Assembly: GCA_905479295.1 (NCBI GenBank)
Contig: CAJQLY010000002.1
Location: 71,812 to 118,886 of the forward strand
Direction: 5' to 3'
DNA from: an uncultured Gammaproteobacteria bacterium
GTDB taxonomy: Bacteria; Pseudomonadota; Gammaproteobacteria; UBA4575
DNA length: 47,075 bases
Below the pieces are notes generated by a model that did no database searches, was not told the origin of the DNA, and saw only the letters and a program-made list of their open reading frames with translations. The position numbers and the translations under genes are program-made. The first letter of the stretch is position 1; each line of letters opens with the position of its first letter. Below are positions 20,313 through 30,673 of the stretch, piece by piece.

Positions 20313-22172
20313 GTGGCTCGAAGGATTGCAATAGGAGACCAACGCCTTGAATCTGAGGTGTTTAATCGGCGCGCAGTAGCCGCCGTTATTTTGGTTTTTA
20401 TAGCCTGTAGCATACTGTTGTTTCAACTTTATGGCTTGCAAGTCACGCAGTACGCACATTATCAAACCCGCTCTGATGATAATCATATGCAATTACAATC
20501 AGTAGCACCTATGCGTGGTTTGATTCTAGATCGTGATGGCGTTTTATTGGCTGATAATCAGCCGAGTTATCGTTTGGTGGTCACTCCTTCACGCGCTGGT
20601 AATATCGATGCCTTATTAGGGCGGCTCAGTGAGTTTATTGAGTTTGATGACCGTGAGCTAAGGCGCTTCAATAGGGTTATCTTAGGACGGCAATCATTCC
20701 AACAGACACCGCTTAAATTTAATCTTAGTAATCAAGAGTTAGCGCTATTTGCAGTTAAACAGCATCAGTTTCCAGGCGTTGAAGTGTTAGCTACTTCCAC
20801 ACGCTACTATCCGCAACACGAATACTTTACGCATACCTTGGGCTATGTCGGGCGGATGAACCGGGCAGATCAACAGCGCATGGATGCAAAAAATTACCGC
20901 GCAACAACGCATATTGGTAAGTTGGGTCTAGAAAAGTACTATGAAGATATCCTGCATGGAGAGGTTGGTTACCAGCATGACGAGATCAATGCACAGGGGC
21001 GACGCCAGCGAGTGCTTAGAACAGAGCAGGCAAAGTCAGGGGTTGATCTAAAACTCTCTTTAGTTACAGAAGTGCAAAAAGTAGCGACTAATGCGCTTGG
21101 CTCACGACGTGGCGCTATTGTTGCTATAGATCCTAATAATGGTGATGTATTAGCCTTCGTTAGTATGCCGAGTTTTGATCCTAACCTGTTCGTCAATGGT
21201 ATTAGTCAAAAGGCTTATTCTGAACTTCGCTTAAACTCTGATCAGCCGTTGTTTAATCGTGCATTGATCGGACAATATCCTCCCGGTTCTACAGTTAAGC
21301 CAGTGATCGCCTTAGCGGCATTAGAAAGTAATCAGATCAATGCTGAAAATACGATCTTTGCGGGTCCTTATTTTCAGATTCCAAAACAGTCACGTCGATA
21401 CCGCGATTGGAAAAAAGGTGGTCATGGCAGAGTTGACCTAAAGTTGGCGCTAGCACAATCCTGTGATGTTTATTTCTACAAGCTGGGGTTCGCCATGGGT
21501 ATCAAGCCCATGCATGACATGCTCACACGCTTTAACCTAGGGGATAAACTGGGATTGGATACCATGGGTGAGGCCCGTGGACTGGTGCCCAGCGCTGCAT
21601 GGAAGAAGCGCATTCATGATGAGGCTTGGTATCCAGGTGAATCTGTTATTACTAGTATTGGCCAAGGCTATTTACTGGCGACGCCTTTACAATTGGCACA
21701 GATGACGGCACGTCTTGCGATGAATGGCTTGGGCTATAAACCACGATTTGTTATTGCTCAACGTAAAACTAAAGAAGACGGCTTTGTCCCGTTGGAGCCG
21801 ACAGTCTTGCCGTCGATTGATCTTAAACAGCAGGAACATTGGCAGCAGGTACTCAGCGGTATGCGTGCTGTGGTCAATGGTAGAACGGGTACCGCACGTA
21901 ATATTTCAAGGGGTGCCCGTTATGATATAGCTGGGAAATCAGGGACTGCCCAAGTTATTGGTATTGCACAAAATGCTGAATATGAAGAGGCAGATATTGC
22001 GCAACACTTACGTGACCATGCCCTGTTTATTGCCTATGCCCCGGTTGACCAACCTAAAATTGCAGTTGCAGTCATTGTTGAGAATGGGGGTAGTGGTAGC
22101 CGTGTAGCAGCCCCGATAGCGCGCAAAGTGATGGATGCTTATCTATTGAAGGGGATGACTGATGGCCCATAA
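20313..22172 (+). CDS. mrdA: Penicillin-binding protein 2
   Basis: GTG start; MRGLILDRDGVLLADNQPSYRL, QYPPGSTVKPVIALAAL (SxxK), GKSGTAQV; followed by rodA. Confidence 0.95.
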   Translation: MARRIAIGDQRLESEVFNRRAVAAVILVFIACSILLFQLYGLQVTQYAHYQTRSDDNHMQLQSVAPMRGLILDRDGVLLADNQPSYRLVVTPSRAGNIDALLGRLSEFIEFDDRELRRFNRVILGRQSFQQTPLKFNLSNQELALFAVKQHQFPGVEVLATSTRYYPQHEYFTHTLGYVGRMNRADQQRMDAKNYRATTHIGKLGLEKYYEDILHGEVGYQHDEINAQGRRQRVLRTEQAKSGVDLKLSLVTEVQKVATNALGSRRGAIVAIDPNNGDVLAFVSMPSFDPNLFVNGISQKAYSELRLNSDQPLFNRALIGQYPPGSTVKPVIALAALESNQINAENTIFAGPYFQIPKQSRRYRDWKKGGHGRVDLKLALAQSCDVYFYKLGFAMGIKPMHDMLTRFNLGDKLGLDTMGEARGLVPSAAWKKRIHDEAWYPGESVITSIGQGYLLATPLQLAQMTARLAMNGLGYKPRFVIAQRKTKEDGFVPLEPTVLPSIDLKQQEHWQQVLSGMRAVVNGRTGTARNISRGARYDIAGKSGTAQVIGIAQNAEYEEADIAQHLRDHALFIAYAPVDQPKIAVAVIVENGGSGSRVAAPIARKVMDAYLLKGMTDGP

Positions 22173-23283
22173 TGTAAACAGCCTCACAGCGCGACCAATA
22201 TGGTTAATCTACCAATTCTTTAAGTTAGACGGGTTGTTATTCACCGCGCTAGTACTATTGAGCCTATCTGGGCTGATGGTTTTATATAGTGCGAGTGGTG
22301 GTGATATAGCCTTGGTTCAACGTCAAGCTCTGCGGTTGGCAGTCGGCTTTATCGGTCTCTTAGTGATGGCACAAATCCCTATTGATAAGCTCCGTGCTTG
22401 GTCAATAGTGCTTTATGTGGTTGGACTGGTTTTATTGTTTTTAGTATTAGTTGCTGGTGACTCTGCCAAAGGCGCACAGCGTTGGCTGAGCTTCGGAGTG
22501 ATTCGGTTCCAACCATCTGAGGTGATGAAGATTTGGGTGCCGATGATGATGGCTTTTTATTTTTCTACAAGGCTTATACCGCCCAAACTAAAAGATGTAG
22601 TAATTGGTTTTGTGCTGTTAGCAACACCAGCAGTATTGATTTTAAAACAACCTGATTTGGGGACTGCAATTTTAGTGACCAGCTCAGGTCTATTTGTCAT
22701 CTTTCTTGCAGGTTTGCGTACGCGTGTAATTATGAGTTTGATTGCTATCGGTATAGCCGCGGCTCCAATCATTTGGTTCAAGCTGCATGATTACCAGCGT
22801 ACGCGTATTTTGACCCTGCTTAATCCAGAGAGTGATCCGCTAAATGCGGGCTATCACATTATCCAATCGAAGATAGCGATTGGCTCAGGAGGTATTTATG
22901 GGAAAGGTTGGCTTAACGGTACACAGTCACGTCTAGATTTCATTCCCGAGCGATCAACAGATTTCATTTTTTCAGTGTTTACAGAAGAGTTTGGCTTCTT
23001 GGGTGCTGTGGTGCTTATTCTTGCCTATCTCTTTATTGTAATGCGCGGTTTAGTCATTGCAGCAAACGCCCAAAGTAACTATGCAAAATTGCTGGGAGGC
23101 GCTATTAGCCTGTCATTTTTCTCCTATGTATTTGTTAATATAGGGATGGTTACTGGGCTGTTGCCAGTGGTCGGTGTGCCGCTGCCATTAATTAGCTACG
23201 GAGGTACCTCTATGGTAACGTTATTAACTATGTTCGGTATCTTAATGTCGATTCATTCTCACAAAAAGTTGTTAGGAAATTGA
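22162..23283 (+). CDS. rodA: Rod-shape-determining peptidoglycan polymerase
   Basis: SEDS family: RWLSFGVIRFQPSEVMKIWVP, PERSTDFIFSVFTEEFGFLG, LPLISYGGTSMV. Confidence 0.95.
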   Translation: MAHNVNSLTARPIWLIYQFFKLDGLLFTALVLLSLSGLMVLYSASGGDIALVQRQALRLAVGFIGLLVMAQIPIDKLRAWSIVLYVVGLVLLFLVLVAGDSAKGAQRWLSFGVIRFQPSEVMKIWVPMMMAFYFSTRLIPPKLKDVVIGFVLLATPAVLILKQPDLGTAILVTSSGLFVIFLAGLRTRVIMSLIAIGIAAAPIIWFKLHDYQRTRILTLLNPESDPLNAGYHIIQSKIAIGSGGIYGKGWLNGTQSRLDFIPERSTDFIFSVFTEEFGFLGAVVLILAYLFIVMRGLVIAANAQSNYAKLLGGAISLSFFSYVFVNIGMVTGLLPVVGVPLPLISYGGTSMVTLLTMFGILMSIHSHKKLLGN

Positions 23284-24263
23284 AAAAAATTAGCTACCTT
23301 CTATATCTCGTAATAAGCCTTACAAATGTGGCCGCTGCGGAAACCTATATTGAGCGCGATGACGTGCAACAATTTATAGACCGTATGGTGACTGATCATC
23401 AATTTACACGTGCTGAATTAGAGCCGATCTTTGCTGCTATTGAAGTGCAGCCTAAAGTGTTGAAATCGATCAAGGCGCCAGCTGAAAAGAAAAAGCAATG
23501 GCATCAATACCGCGCAATCTTTGTTACTGAAAGACGGATTTCTGAAGGCATTGATTATTGGGATATACACTCTGAAAAGTTTAAAGCTGCTGAAGCTGAG
23601 TACGGAGTGCCAGCTGAAATTATTCTTGCGGTCATGGGTGTTGAAACCTACTACGGTCGTCGTACAGGAAGGCACCCAGTGCTCGATAGCTTAGTTACCT
23701 TAGGCTTTGATTATTCTAAGCGTGGTAAGTTTTTTCGTAGTGAGTTGAAACATTTTCTTTTGCTTTGTCGTGAAGAGGGCCTGCCACTAAAGAAACTTAA
23801 AGGGTCTTATGCTGGCGCCATGGGTAAGGGGCAATTTATTTCTAGTAGTTATCGGCATTATGCGGTTGATAAAGATGGTGATGGCCGCCGTGATCTATGG
23901 AATAGCCATGATGATGCAATTGCGAGTATCGCGAATTACTTTGCTAAACATGGCTGGCGTACAGGGCATCCCATTACACAAGAAATGAAGACTACTGCCG
24001 CAGAGGATAGTATCGAGCATGGTAACAAGCTTAAGCCTAAATTTAGTATGGATGAAATGATGGCCCAAGGGTTTAGTGTTGAAGCAAGTCAGGCGGGCCC
24101 TTATTCATTAGTCTCCTTGCAAAATAAAAAGGCTAGAGAGTATTGGTTAGGACATCATAACTTTTATGTCATCACTCGCTATAATCACAGCGCTATGTAT
24201 GCCATGGCTGTTTACCAGTTAAGCCAAGAATTAAAAAAACGAATCGATCTTAACGCTAAATAA
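23280..24263 (+). CDS. mltB: Lytic murein transglycosylase B
   Basis: VPAEIILAVMGVETYYGRRTGRHPVLDSLVTLGFDY, GSYAGAMGKGQFISSSYRHYAVD. Confidence 0.93.
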   Translation: MKKISYLLYLVISLTNVAAAETYIERDDVQQFIDRMVTDHQFTRAELEPIFAAIEVQPKVLKSIKAPAEKKKQWHQYRAIFVTERRISEGIDYWDIHSEKFKAAEAEYGVPAEIILAVMGVETYYGRRTGRHPVLDSLVTLGFDYSKRGKFFRSELKHFLLLCREEGLPLKKLKGSYAGAMGKGQFISSSYRHYAVDKDGDGRRDLWNSHDDAIASIANYFAKHGWRTGHPITQEMKTTAAEDSIEHGNKLKPKFSMDEMMAQGFSVEASQAGPYSLVSLQNKKAREYWLGHHNFYVITRYNHSAMYAMAVYQLSQELKKRIDLNAK

Positions 24264-24265
24264 GT

Positions 24266-25123
24266 GTGCCATCAGTAATGAATAAAGCTCAGATATCAGC
24301 TGCCTTCCTATGCTTGTTGTTAACTACCTCCTGCTCCTCACCATTGAGCAAGAAGGCATCAAGAGATGCAGCGCCAAGAAAGCCATCGCAAGCCCGTATA
24401 GATAATGCAAAAGAAGCTGTACCGAAGGTTGAGCGTAAGAGTAAATATGGCAACCCAAAATCTTATGTCGTATTTGGTAAGCGTTACTATGTGAAAGATA
24501 GCGCCAAAGGTTATGTCGAGGAGGGTATCGCATCTTGGTATGGGACGAAATTTCATGGTCGTCGTACATCAAGTGGTGAAGCCTATGATATGTACGCGAT
24601 GACAGCAGCACATAAGACCCTGCCTCTACCGACCTATGCCCGAGTGACTAATCTGGATAATGGGCGCTCAGTAATCGTTAAAATTAATGACCGCGGTCCA
24701 TTCCATCAAGACCGTATTATCGATCTCTCTTACAGTGCGGCTATTCGTCTTGGTACAGTGAAGACTGGGACTGGCCGAGTTGAAGTTGTAGCCCTGGATC
24801 CAAGAAATTATGTAAGACAGGCACAAGCGCAGCCGAGTGAGGCTGATATTGAGATACAAGCTCTAGAGCAAGATGAGCAGTTAGTTGTGCCTAAAACCTA
24901 TGTGCAGATTGGTGCTTTTTCTTCGGCTGTTAATGCTGAGTCCCTACGCAAGAGTTTTGCCGATAATGGTATCGATAATATTGCGGTTTATGAGTCAGTG
25001 GCAGCAGATAAAGTTATACATAAAGTACAGATCGGTCCGCTGGACTCAGCGCAAGAAACCGACTTGGTAGTGCAGCAATTGAGTGAGTTAGGGCAGTATG
25101 AATATAAGATAATTATTAAGTAA
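24266..25123 (+). CDS. rlpA: Septal ring lytic transglycosylase / rare lipoprotein A with SPOR domain
   Basis: EEGIASWYGTKFHGRRTSSGEAYDMYAMTAAHKTLPLP, C-terminal SPOR-like VQIGAFSSAVNAESLR. A lipoprotein start at Met 24278 is equally possible. Confidence 0.93.
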   Translation: MPSVMNKAQISAAFLCLLLTTSCSSPLSKKASRDAAPRKPSQARIDNAKEAVPKVERKSKYGNPKSYVVFGKRYYVKDSAKGYVEEGIASWYGTKFHGRRTSSGEAYDMYAMTAAHKTLPLPTYARVTNLDNGRSVIVKINDRGPFHQDRIIDLSYSAAIRLGTVKTGTGRVEVVALDPRNYVRQAQAQPSEADIEIQALEQDEQLVVPKTYVQIGAFSSAVNAESLRKSFADNGIDNIAVYESVAADKVIHKVQIGPLDSAQETDLVVQQLSELGQYEYKIIIK

Positions 25124-25232
25124 GCTAGGTTATTAATGGCAAAGAGCTATCATGGCACCTAGGTTAGAAGTTGAAATTAATATTCAGCCCAGGGGTTCCT
25201 TGGCGAAATAATCAAACAGAGATTGAATCATA

Positions 25233-26372
25233 ATGATGAAGCGTATTTTTTCTATATCAGCCCTGCTGATGGTGCTAAACAGTATCGCCTCAGCGGTTAA
25301 TATACCTGTGCCTGAAGCACCAGATATTAACGCCAGCGCTTATATTTTGATGGACCACAACACCGGTAAGGTGGTGGCTGAAAAAAATGCGGATGAGACT
25401 AAAGACCCAGCGAGTATCACTAAGCTGATGACCGCCTATGCCATCTATGCTGCACTTGAGCGTGGTGATATTAGTCTCAACGATGATGTTCTCATTAGTG
25501 AGAAGGCGTGGCGTGCCATTGGTTCGCGTATGTTTATAGAAGTGAATAAACGCGTTAATTTGGATCTGCTGCTACAAGGACTCATTGTACAATCAGGCAA
25601 TGATGCCAGCATTGCTTTGGCTGAACATATCGCTGGAGACGAGGCGAGCTTTGCCGATTTAATGAACCATACGGCGCAGCAATTAGGTCTGAAAAATACA
25701 CACTTTGTTAATGCAACAGGTTTGACTGATCCAGGGCACTATACGACAGCGCGTGATATTGCATTGCTGAGTAGTGCCATCATTCGTGATTTTCCAGAAG
25801 AATATAAACGTTATAAGCAAAAGCAATTTACGTATAACGGTATTAAGCAGTATAACCGCAATAAACTTCTGTGGCGTGATGCAACAGTAGATGGTCTAAA
25901 AACTGGACATACAGAAGCAGCTAAATTTTGTTTAGCCTCTTCTGCTTTGCGTGAAGATATGCGTTTGATCTCAGTTGTTTTGGGTGCACCAACTAAAGAA
26001 GCTAGGGCAACTCAATCACAATCTCTATTGAACTATGGCTTCCGTTTTTATAAGACAAATACGCTCTACACTGCAGGCCAGCAGCTGATCGAAAAACGTG
26101 TTCGCTTTGGTGTTGAGAAGCAACTGTCTTTGGGTGTTGCTGAAGATATTCTAGTAACCACTGCGCGTAGTCATTATAAAAATATTAAGCCCAGCATAGA
26201 GTTAGCCAGCGAAATTATAGCCCCTATCAGTAAAGGTCAGGTGCTTGGTACTGTGCGTATTCAATTGGGTGATGAAACCTTAGCAGAGCATCCGTTGGTT
26301 GCCTTGCAGGATATTGCTGAAGGTAGTTGGTGGCAGAAATTGATGGATCGTTTCTCTGGGATGACTGAGTGA
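25233..26372 (+). CDS. dacA: D-alanyl-D-alanine carboxypeptidase (PBP5/6 type)
   Basis: KDPASITKLMTAYA (SxxK), VQSGNDASIALAEHIAG (SGN), DGLKTGHTEAAKFCL (KTG). Confidence 0.94.
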   Translation: MMKRIFSISALLMVLNSIASAVNIPVPEAPDINASAYILMDHNTGKVVAEKNADETKDPASITKLMTAYAIYAALERGDISLNDDVLISEKAWRAIGSRMFIEVNKRVNLDLLLQGLIVQSGNDASIALAEHIAGDEASFADLMNHTAQQLGLKNTHFVNATGLTDPGHYTTARDIALLSSAIIRDFPEEYKRYKQKQFTYNGIKQYNRNKLLWRDATVDGLKTGHTEAAKFCLASSALREDMRLISVVLGAPTKEARATQSQSLLNYGFRFYKTNTLYTAGQQLIEKRVRFGVEKQLSLGVAEDILVTTARSHYKNIKPSIELASEIIAPISKGQVLGTVRIQLGDETLAEHPLVALQDIAEGSWWQKLMDRFSGMTE

Positions 26373-27202
26373 GTACAGCTTATCTAAACGGTGATTATAA
26401 ACCGCTAGATGATTGCCAGGTTTCAGTATTAGATCGTGGCTTCATCTTCGGTGATGCGGTTTATGAGCTGATCCCATTTTATGTGCAAAATGCCTTTCGC
26501 CTAGAGGCCCATCTTAAGCGACTGAAGCGTAGCCTTGCTGAGATTGGAATCAATAATCCACATACAGATGAGCAATGGCAGACTATTGTTGAGCGGCTAA
26601 TTGCACAGCAAGATGAGGCTAATGGTTCTGTTTATATTCAAGTTACACGTGGTGTTGCACGACGTGATCATGCATTCCCTACAGATACTTCAGCTACCGT
26701 CTTTGTAATGCTGGCTGCGTGGCCGGCAGCAATTGAGGGTGCTTTAGATAAAGGTCTGTCAGTAGTCACAGCAGATGATATTCGCTGGAACCGTTGTGAT
26801 GTTAAGAGTACTAGCTTATTAGCCAATGTGTTGATGAAGCAAAAGGCCTTGGAGAGTGATGCACATGAAGCGATCATGATTCGTGAAGGAAAAGTCCTAG
26901 AAGGTTCAGCAACAAATACTTTTATTGTGTATCAAGGTGCGATCCTGACTGCGCCTAAAGATCATTTGATCTTGCCTGGTATTACACGAGATGTTGTGGT
27001 CGAATTAATTCAAGCCTTAGGATTACCTTTCATCGAGCAGGCGGCCAGTCTGCAACAGTTACAGCAGGCGGATGAGGTTTGGTTAACCAGCTCAACAAAA
27101 GAATGTTTAGCGGTTACTGAAGTTGATGGTCAGCCGGTTGCTGATGGTCGGCCTGGGCCGCTATGGCGTCAGGTTTATGATGCCTTCCAACTGCAGAAAT
27201 AG
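26369..27202 (+). CDS. dat: D-amino acid aminotransferase (class IV PLP)
   Basis: VSVLDRGFIFGDAVYELIPFY, DDIRWNRCDVKSTSLLANVLMKQKA, EVWLTSSTKECLAVTEVDG. Confidence 0.9.
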   Translation: MSTAYLNGDYKPLDDCQVSVLDRGFIFGDAVYELIPFYVQNAFRLEAHLKRLKRSLAEIGINNPHTDEQWQTIVERLIAQQDEANGSVYIQVTRGVARRDHAFPTDTSATVFVMLAAWPAAIEGALDKGLSVVTADDIRWNRCDVKSTSLLANVLMKQKALESDAHEAIMIREGKVLEGSATNTFIVYQGAILTAPKDHLILPGITRDVVVELIQALGLPFIEQAASLQQLQQADEVWLTSSTKECLAVTEVDGQPVADGRPGPLWRQVYDAFQLQK

Positions 27203-27212
27203 GGAGTAATGC

Positions 27213-27509
27213 GTGGCAAAAAATAATGGCGACGGAGCAATTTCAGAAGAAGATATTAAAGGCTTAACCTATCCCTGTGAGTTTCCATTAAAGATGTTTG
27301 GTAAAAACGATCCAGCTTTTATACCTGCGGTCGATGGGGTTATCTTGAAGTATGTTCCTAAGCCCGACTGGATTAGTAGCAAGCAAAATATCAGTAGTAA
27401 TGGTAACTATCTAAGTTATACCGTGGTTATACGGGCACGTACTCGGCTGCAGTTAGATGAAGTCTGTGCTGCGGTGACAGTCTGTCCAGTGGTCCTTATG
27501 GCGATATAA
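27213..27509 (+). CDS. ybeD: YbeD/DUF493 family protein
   Basis: LTYPCEFPLKMFGKNDPAF...YLSYTVVIRARTRLQLD; follows dacA-dat. Confidence 0.88.
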   Translation: MAKNNGDGAISEEDIKGLTYPCEFPLKMFGKNDPAFIPAVDGVILKYVPKPDWISSKQNISSNGNYLSYTVVIRARTRLQLDEVCAAVTVCPVVLMAI

Positions 27510-27529
27510 AACCAGCTGAAAGTGACTTA

Positions 27530-28192
27530 CTAAAAGCCGCGTTCCAAAATAGCATGCTGTGCTTCATGCAAGCGTGTTGCAGTACCGATATCAAACCAAG
27601 CACCCGAATGTAAGGTGGCATTTATGCGCTGTTGTGTAATTGCTTCACGTAGGCACACGCTCATAGCAAACACGCGCTCGCGTTGTTTAAAGATGTTAGG
27701 CCGATAATAACCAATCCCAGCATAGGTGTAGCGTTGATCACCACTTAGTGCCAGTTCGTTGGCAGTGAAATCACCATTTAAATGATGGGCTGGATTCTCT
27801 ACTACAAATAAATGGGCATCTTGTTCTGCCAGAACAAAGTGTGGATCAAATGGAATATCACTAAAGATATCGGCACTGATCACTAAGAAAGGGTCTTCAC
27901 CGATTAAGGGCAGGGCATTGGCTATACCACCACCAGTTTCTAATACCTCATCACCTTCATCGGAATATTGGATATCCAAACCATAGTGATTGCCATTGCC
28001 TAGCTGGTCACGTAACTGCTGTCCCTTGTAAGCTAAATTGATAATGACAGTCTTAAAGCCAGCATTCGCTAAGCGTTCAAGATGGTATTCAATCAAGCAT
28101 TTACCACCAAGTCGAACTAAAGGCTTTGCAATATGATCGGTTAGTGGGCGCAAGCGGCTACCGCGACCAGCAGCGAGTATCATGGCTTTCAT
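27530..28192 (-). CDS. murU: N-acetylmuramate-alpha-1-phosphate uridylyltransferase
   Basis: MKAMILAAGRGSRLRPLTDHIAKPLV; adjacent to AmgK-like kinase. Confidence 0.88.
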   Translation of the reverse strand: MKAMILAAGRGSRLRPLTDHIAKPLVRLGGKCLIEYHLERLANAGFKTVIINLAYKGQQLRDQLGNGNHYGLDIQYSDEGDEVLETGGGIANALPLIGEDPFLVISADIFSDIPFDPHFVLAEQDAHLFVVENPAHHLNGDFTANELALSGDQRYTYAGIGYYRPNIFKQRERVFAMSVCLREAITQQRINATLHSGAWFDIGTATRLHEAQHAILERGF

Positions 28193-29196
28193 AGTGCGGC
28201 ATCCATTTTATTTTTTGCTAGTTGCACGATCTGCAGCAGCGGTTGTAACTCCTCATAGCCCTGTGCAACCTGTTCGATATAAGTGAGAGTGCGTGGGATA
28301 TCATTCAGATAAGCAGATTTATGATCGCGATAATTCAGGCGACAAAAGATACCACTGGCTTTTAGGTGACGTTGTATCCCCATCCAATCAAACCAGCGTT
28401 GAAAGTGTTGACGGTCAACTCCTAGTTGCTTGGCGATCGGCTGATAAAAAGCATCTAGCCAGGCCTCAATCTGTGACTGCGGCCAACAGATATAGCAATC
28501 ACGTAAGAGTGAGACCAAGTCATAGCTAATGGCACCACAGACAGCATCTTGATAATCGATTAGACCGATCTGGTCTTTACCCTCAGGTGTGTCCAATAAC
28601 ATGAGATTACGTGAATGGAAGTCTCGGTGCACAAAGACCTGAGGTTGTTCTAAGGCGCTGTCTGCAAGTAGTGTGAAGATGCACTTCAGTTGTGCCTGCT
28701 GATTGACATTCAATGTGATGTTTAGATGGCGTTGCAATAACCAGTCGGGGAATAACTGCATCTCAGTCAGTAGGCGTTCACGATCATAGTGTGGCAAGCT
28801 ATCAGCAGGCACTTGATGTAAATCATGCAGGCTATTAATAGCTGTTAGGTAATGATGGTTTACATTACTTGCATCTAATTCACTCAGTAGTAGACGGTCG
28901 CCAAAATCGCTGAGCAGCATAAAACCCTGTGTCTCATCAATAGCGATAATTTCTGGTACGCATTGCTTATATTGGCTTAATAATTGAGTGCAATGCACAA
29001 AGGCATCGTTGTTTTCATGGCTGGGTGGTGAGTCAACCGCAATGATGGTCTTGTCAGTAAGTATGACGCGGTAATAGCGGCGAAAACTGGCGTCTGCAGA
29101 AACAGTGTCTAAGCTGAACTCGGTCTTAAGTTGGCTGACTAACCAGGCATGTAATTGCTCTAAACGGGGATCACCATGGATGTCGGTGGCAGCCAA
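28189..29196 (-). CDS. amgK: N-acetylmuramate/N-acetylglucosamine kinase (aminoglycoside phosphotransferase fold)
   Basis: DASFRRYYRV, VHRDFHSRNLM, GLIDYQDAVCGAISYDLVSLLRDCY; overlaps murU start. Confidence 0.88.
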   Translation of the reverse strand: MAATDIHGDPRLEQLHAWLVSQLKTEFSLDTVSADASFRRYYRVILTDKTIIAVDSPPSHENNDAFVHCTQLLSQYKQCVPEIIAIDETQGFMLLSDFGDRLLLSELDASNVNHHYLTAINSLHDLHQVPADSLPHYDRERLLTEMQLFPDWLLQRHLNITLNVNQQAQLKCIFTLLADSALEQPQVFVHRDFHSRNLMLLDTPEGKDQIGLIDYQDAVCGAISYDLVSLLRDCYICWPQSQIEAWLDAFYQPIAKQLGVDRQHFQRWFDWMGIQRHLKASGIFCRLNYRDHKSAYLNDIPRTLTYIEQVAQGYEELQPLLQIVQLAKNKMDAAL

Positions 29197-29198
29197 GA

Positions 29199-30470
29199 CT
29201 AAACAATACTCTTGATTAATATGCGCGAATTACGCTGATAGTTATAAGCCTTCTGCTTAGCTATGGGCAGCTTTTTAATCGCCTGTGTTTGATAACCCTG
29301 CTCATGGAACCAATGTAAGGCCTTGGTGGTTAAGACCAAGATATGTTGTAGGCCCTGAGCCTGTGCCTTTTGTTCTACGTGCTTAATAAGGCGACTACCA
29401 TGACCTTCTTTTTGAAAATCAGGGTGGACTGCAAAGCAGGCGACCTCGGCATAGACGGAATCGTTAATCTGCTGCAAGGTGGCACAGGCAATCACAAAAC
29501 CATCACGCTCAATCACATCATAGCTATGGATGTCACGTTCAATCTGTTCTTCACTACGGCTAACCAAACTACCAGATTCTTGTGAGGGCTTAATCAGAGA
29601 CATAATGCCACCGACATCTTCAATCGTTGCTGGACGGATATCATCGTAGTCATCAGCACTGATTAGTGTGCCACAACCAGCATGGCTAAATAGCTCATGT
29701 AATAGCGCACCGCGTACTGTGGTGCTTAGCAGGTGTACACGAGGCACGTGGCTCAGGCAGGTGTCAATCGCCAGATTAATATAACGGCGTACTATGCTGC
29801 TGATAGATTTACGGCGTTGTAATAAATTCTGTGCCTGATTCAGGTTCAAATGTTTTAAACGTTGTCCTCGGCTCGCTTGTAGAGTTTTCTCATCCATCAT
29901 GAAAATGAGCTTATCGGCAGGCATGCTGGTGGCTACTGCCACCGCAACATTCAGTGCATCGATATAAAAGTACTCGCCACTGGGCGAATATGCAGTTGGT
30001 GAGAGTAAGACAATATTATTGGCTGACAACTGTGCTTGAATTGCATCACTGTCGACGCGGCGCACCTCGCCATAATGTTGGCTATCCACACCATCAATAA
30101 TACCGGCTGGTTTGGCATGGATGAAGTTGCCTGAAACCACGCGCAGCTTCATTCCAGCCATTGGCGTATTAATTAAGCCAGCAGAGAATAAAGATTCTAA
30201 TTGGGTACGTTGTGCCGCGATCTCGCTTTGCAGTGACTGCATGCGTGCAGCATCAACACAGTTAGGGCCCTCAGCTAGTTCGATACCAGCGGCATAGACT
30301 AGGACAAGTTTGATGCCGAGGGTATGTAATAAGGCTAAATCTTGAACCAATTCAGACAGTTTTCCAGACTCTGCGGTTGCACGCGAGATGGTGACGACAA
30401 AGACCCTGCCTTGATGGGCATAGATATAGGGCGCCGCACTGCGGAAAGTGTCGATATTAAATGGATCCAT
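29199..30470 (-). CDS. argA: Amino-acid N-acetyltransferase (N-acetylglutamate synthase)
   Basis: N-terminal amino-acid-kinase-like plus C-terminal GNAT domain (VHPDFQKEGHGSRLIKHVEQKA); FRSAAPYIYAHQGRVFV. Confidence 0.94.
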   Translation of the reverse strand: MDPFNIDTFRSAAPYIYAHQGRVFVVTISRATAESGKLSELVQDLALLHTLGIKLVLVYAAGIELAEGPNCVDAARMQSLQSEIAAQRTQLESLFSAGLINTPMAGMKLRVVSGNFIHAKPAGIIDGVDSQHYGEVRRVDSDAIQAQLSANNIVLLSPTAYSPSGEYFYIDALNVAVAVATSMPADKLIFMMDEKTLQASRGQRLKHLNLNQAQNLLQRRKSISSIVRRYINLAIDTCLSHVPRVHLLSTTVRGALLHELFSHAGCGTLISADDYDDIRPATIEDVGGIMSLIKPSQESGSLVSRSEEQIERDIHSYDVIERDGFVIACATLQQINDSVYAEVACFAVHPDFQKEGHGSRLIKHVEQKAQAQGLQHILVLTTKALHWFHEQGYQTQAIKKLPIAKQKAYNYQRNSRILIKSIV

Positions 30471-30673
30471 GACTGTCTATATAAGTATGAGTAGGGGAAG
30501 TGCCTAGTACCTTCACTATTATCTTTAATTTTTAGTTTATATCCGAATTCTGTGGATAGTATCAGATCAGGCCTATGGTAAGATAGATCGATAGTTTGCG
30601 CGCACCAGCCTGGTAGTATCTGGATTGGATGCAGCCAGCGATACGAATAATATTATGGAGCTAGGTCCCGTCT

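Noticed and set aside
27213-27530. Apparently missing lipB-lipA after ybeD
   Set aside because: The ybeD frame ends with a normal DUF493-like C-terminus (...VCPVVLMAI) and the next gene is convergent; simple gene-order variation rather than a truncation.
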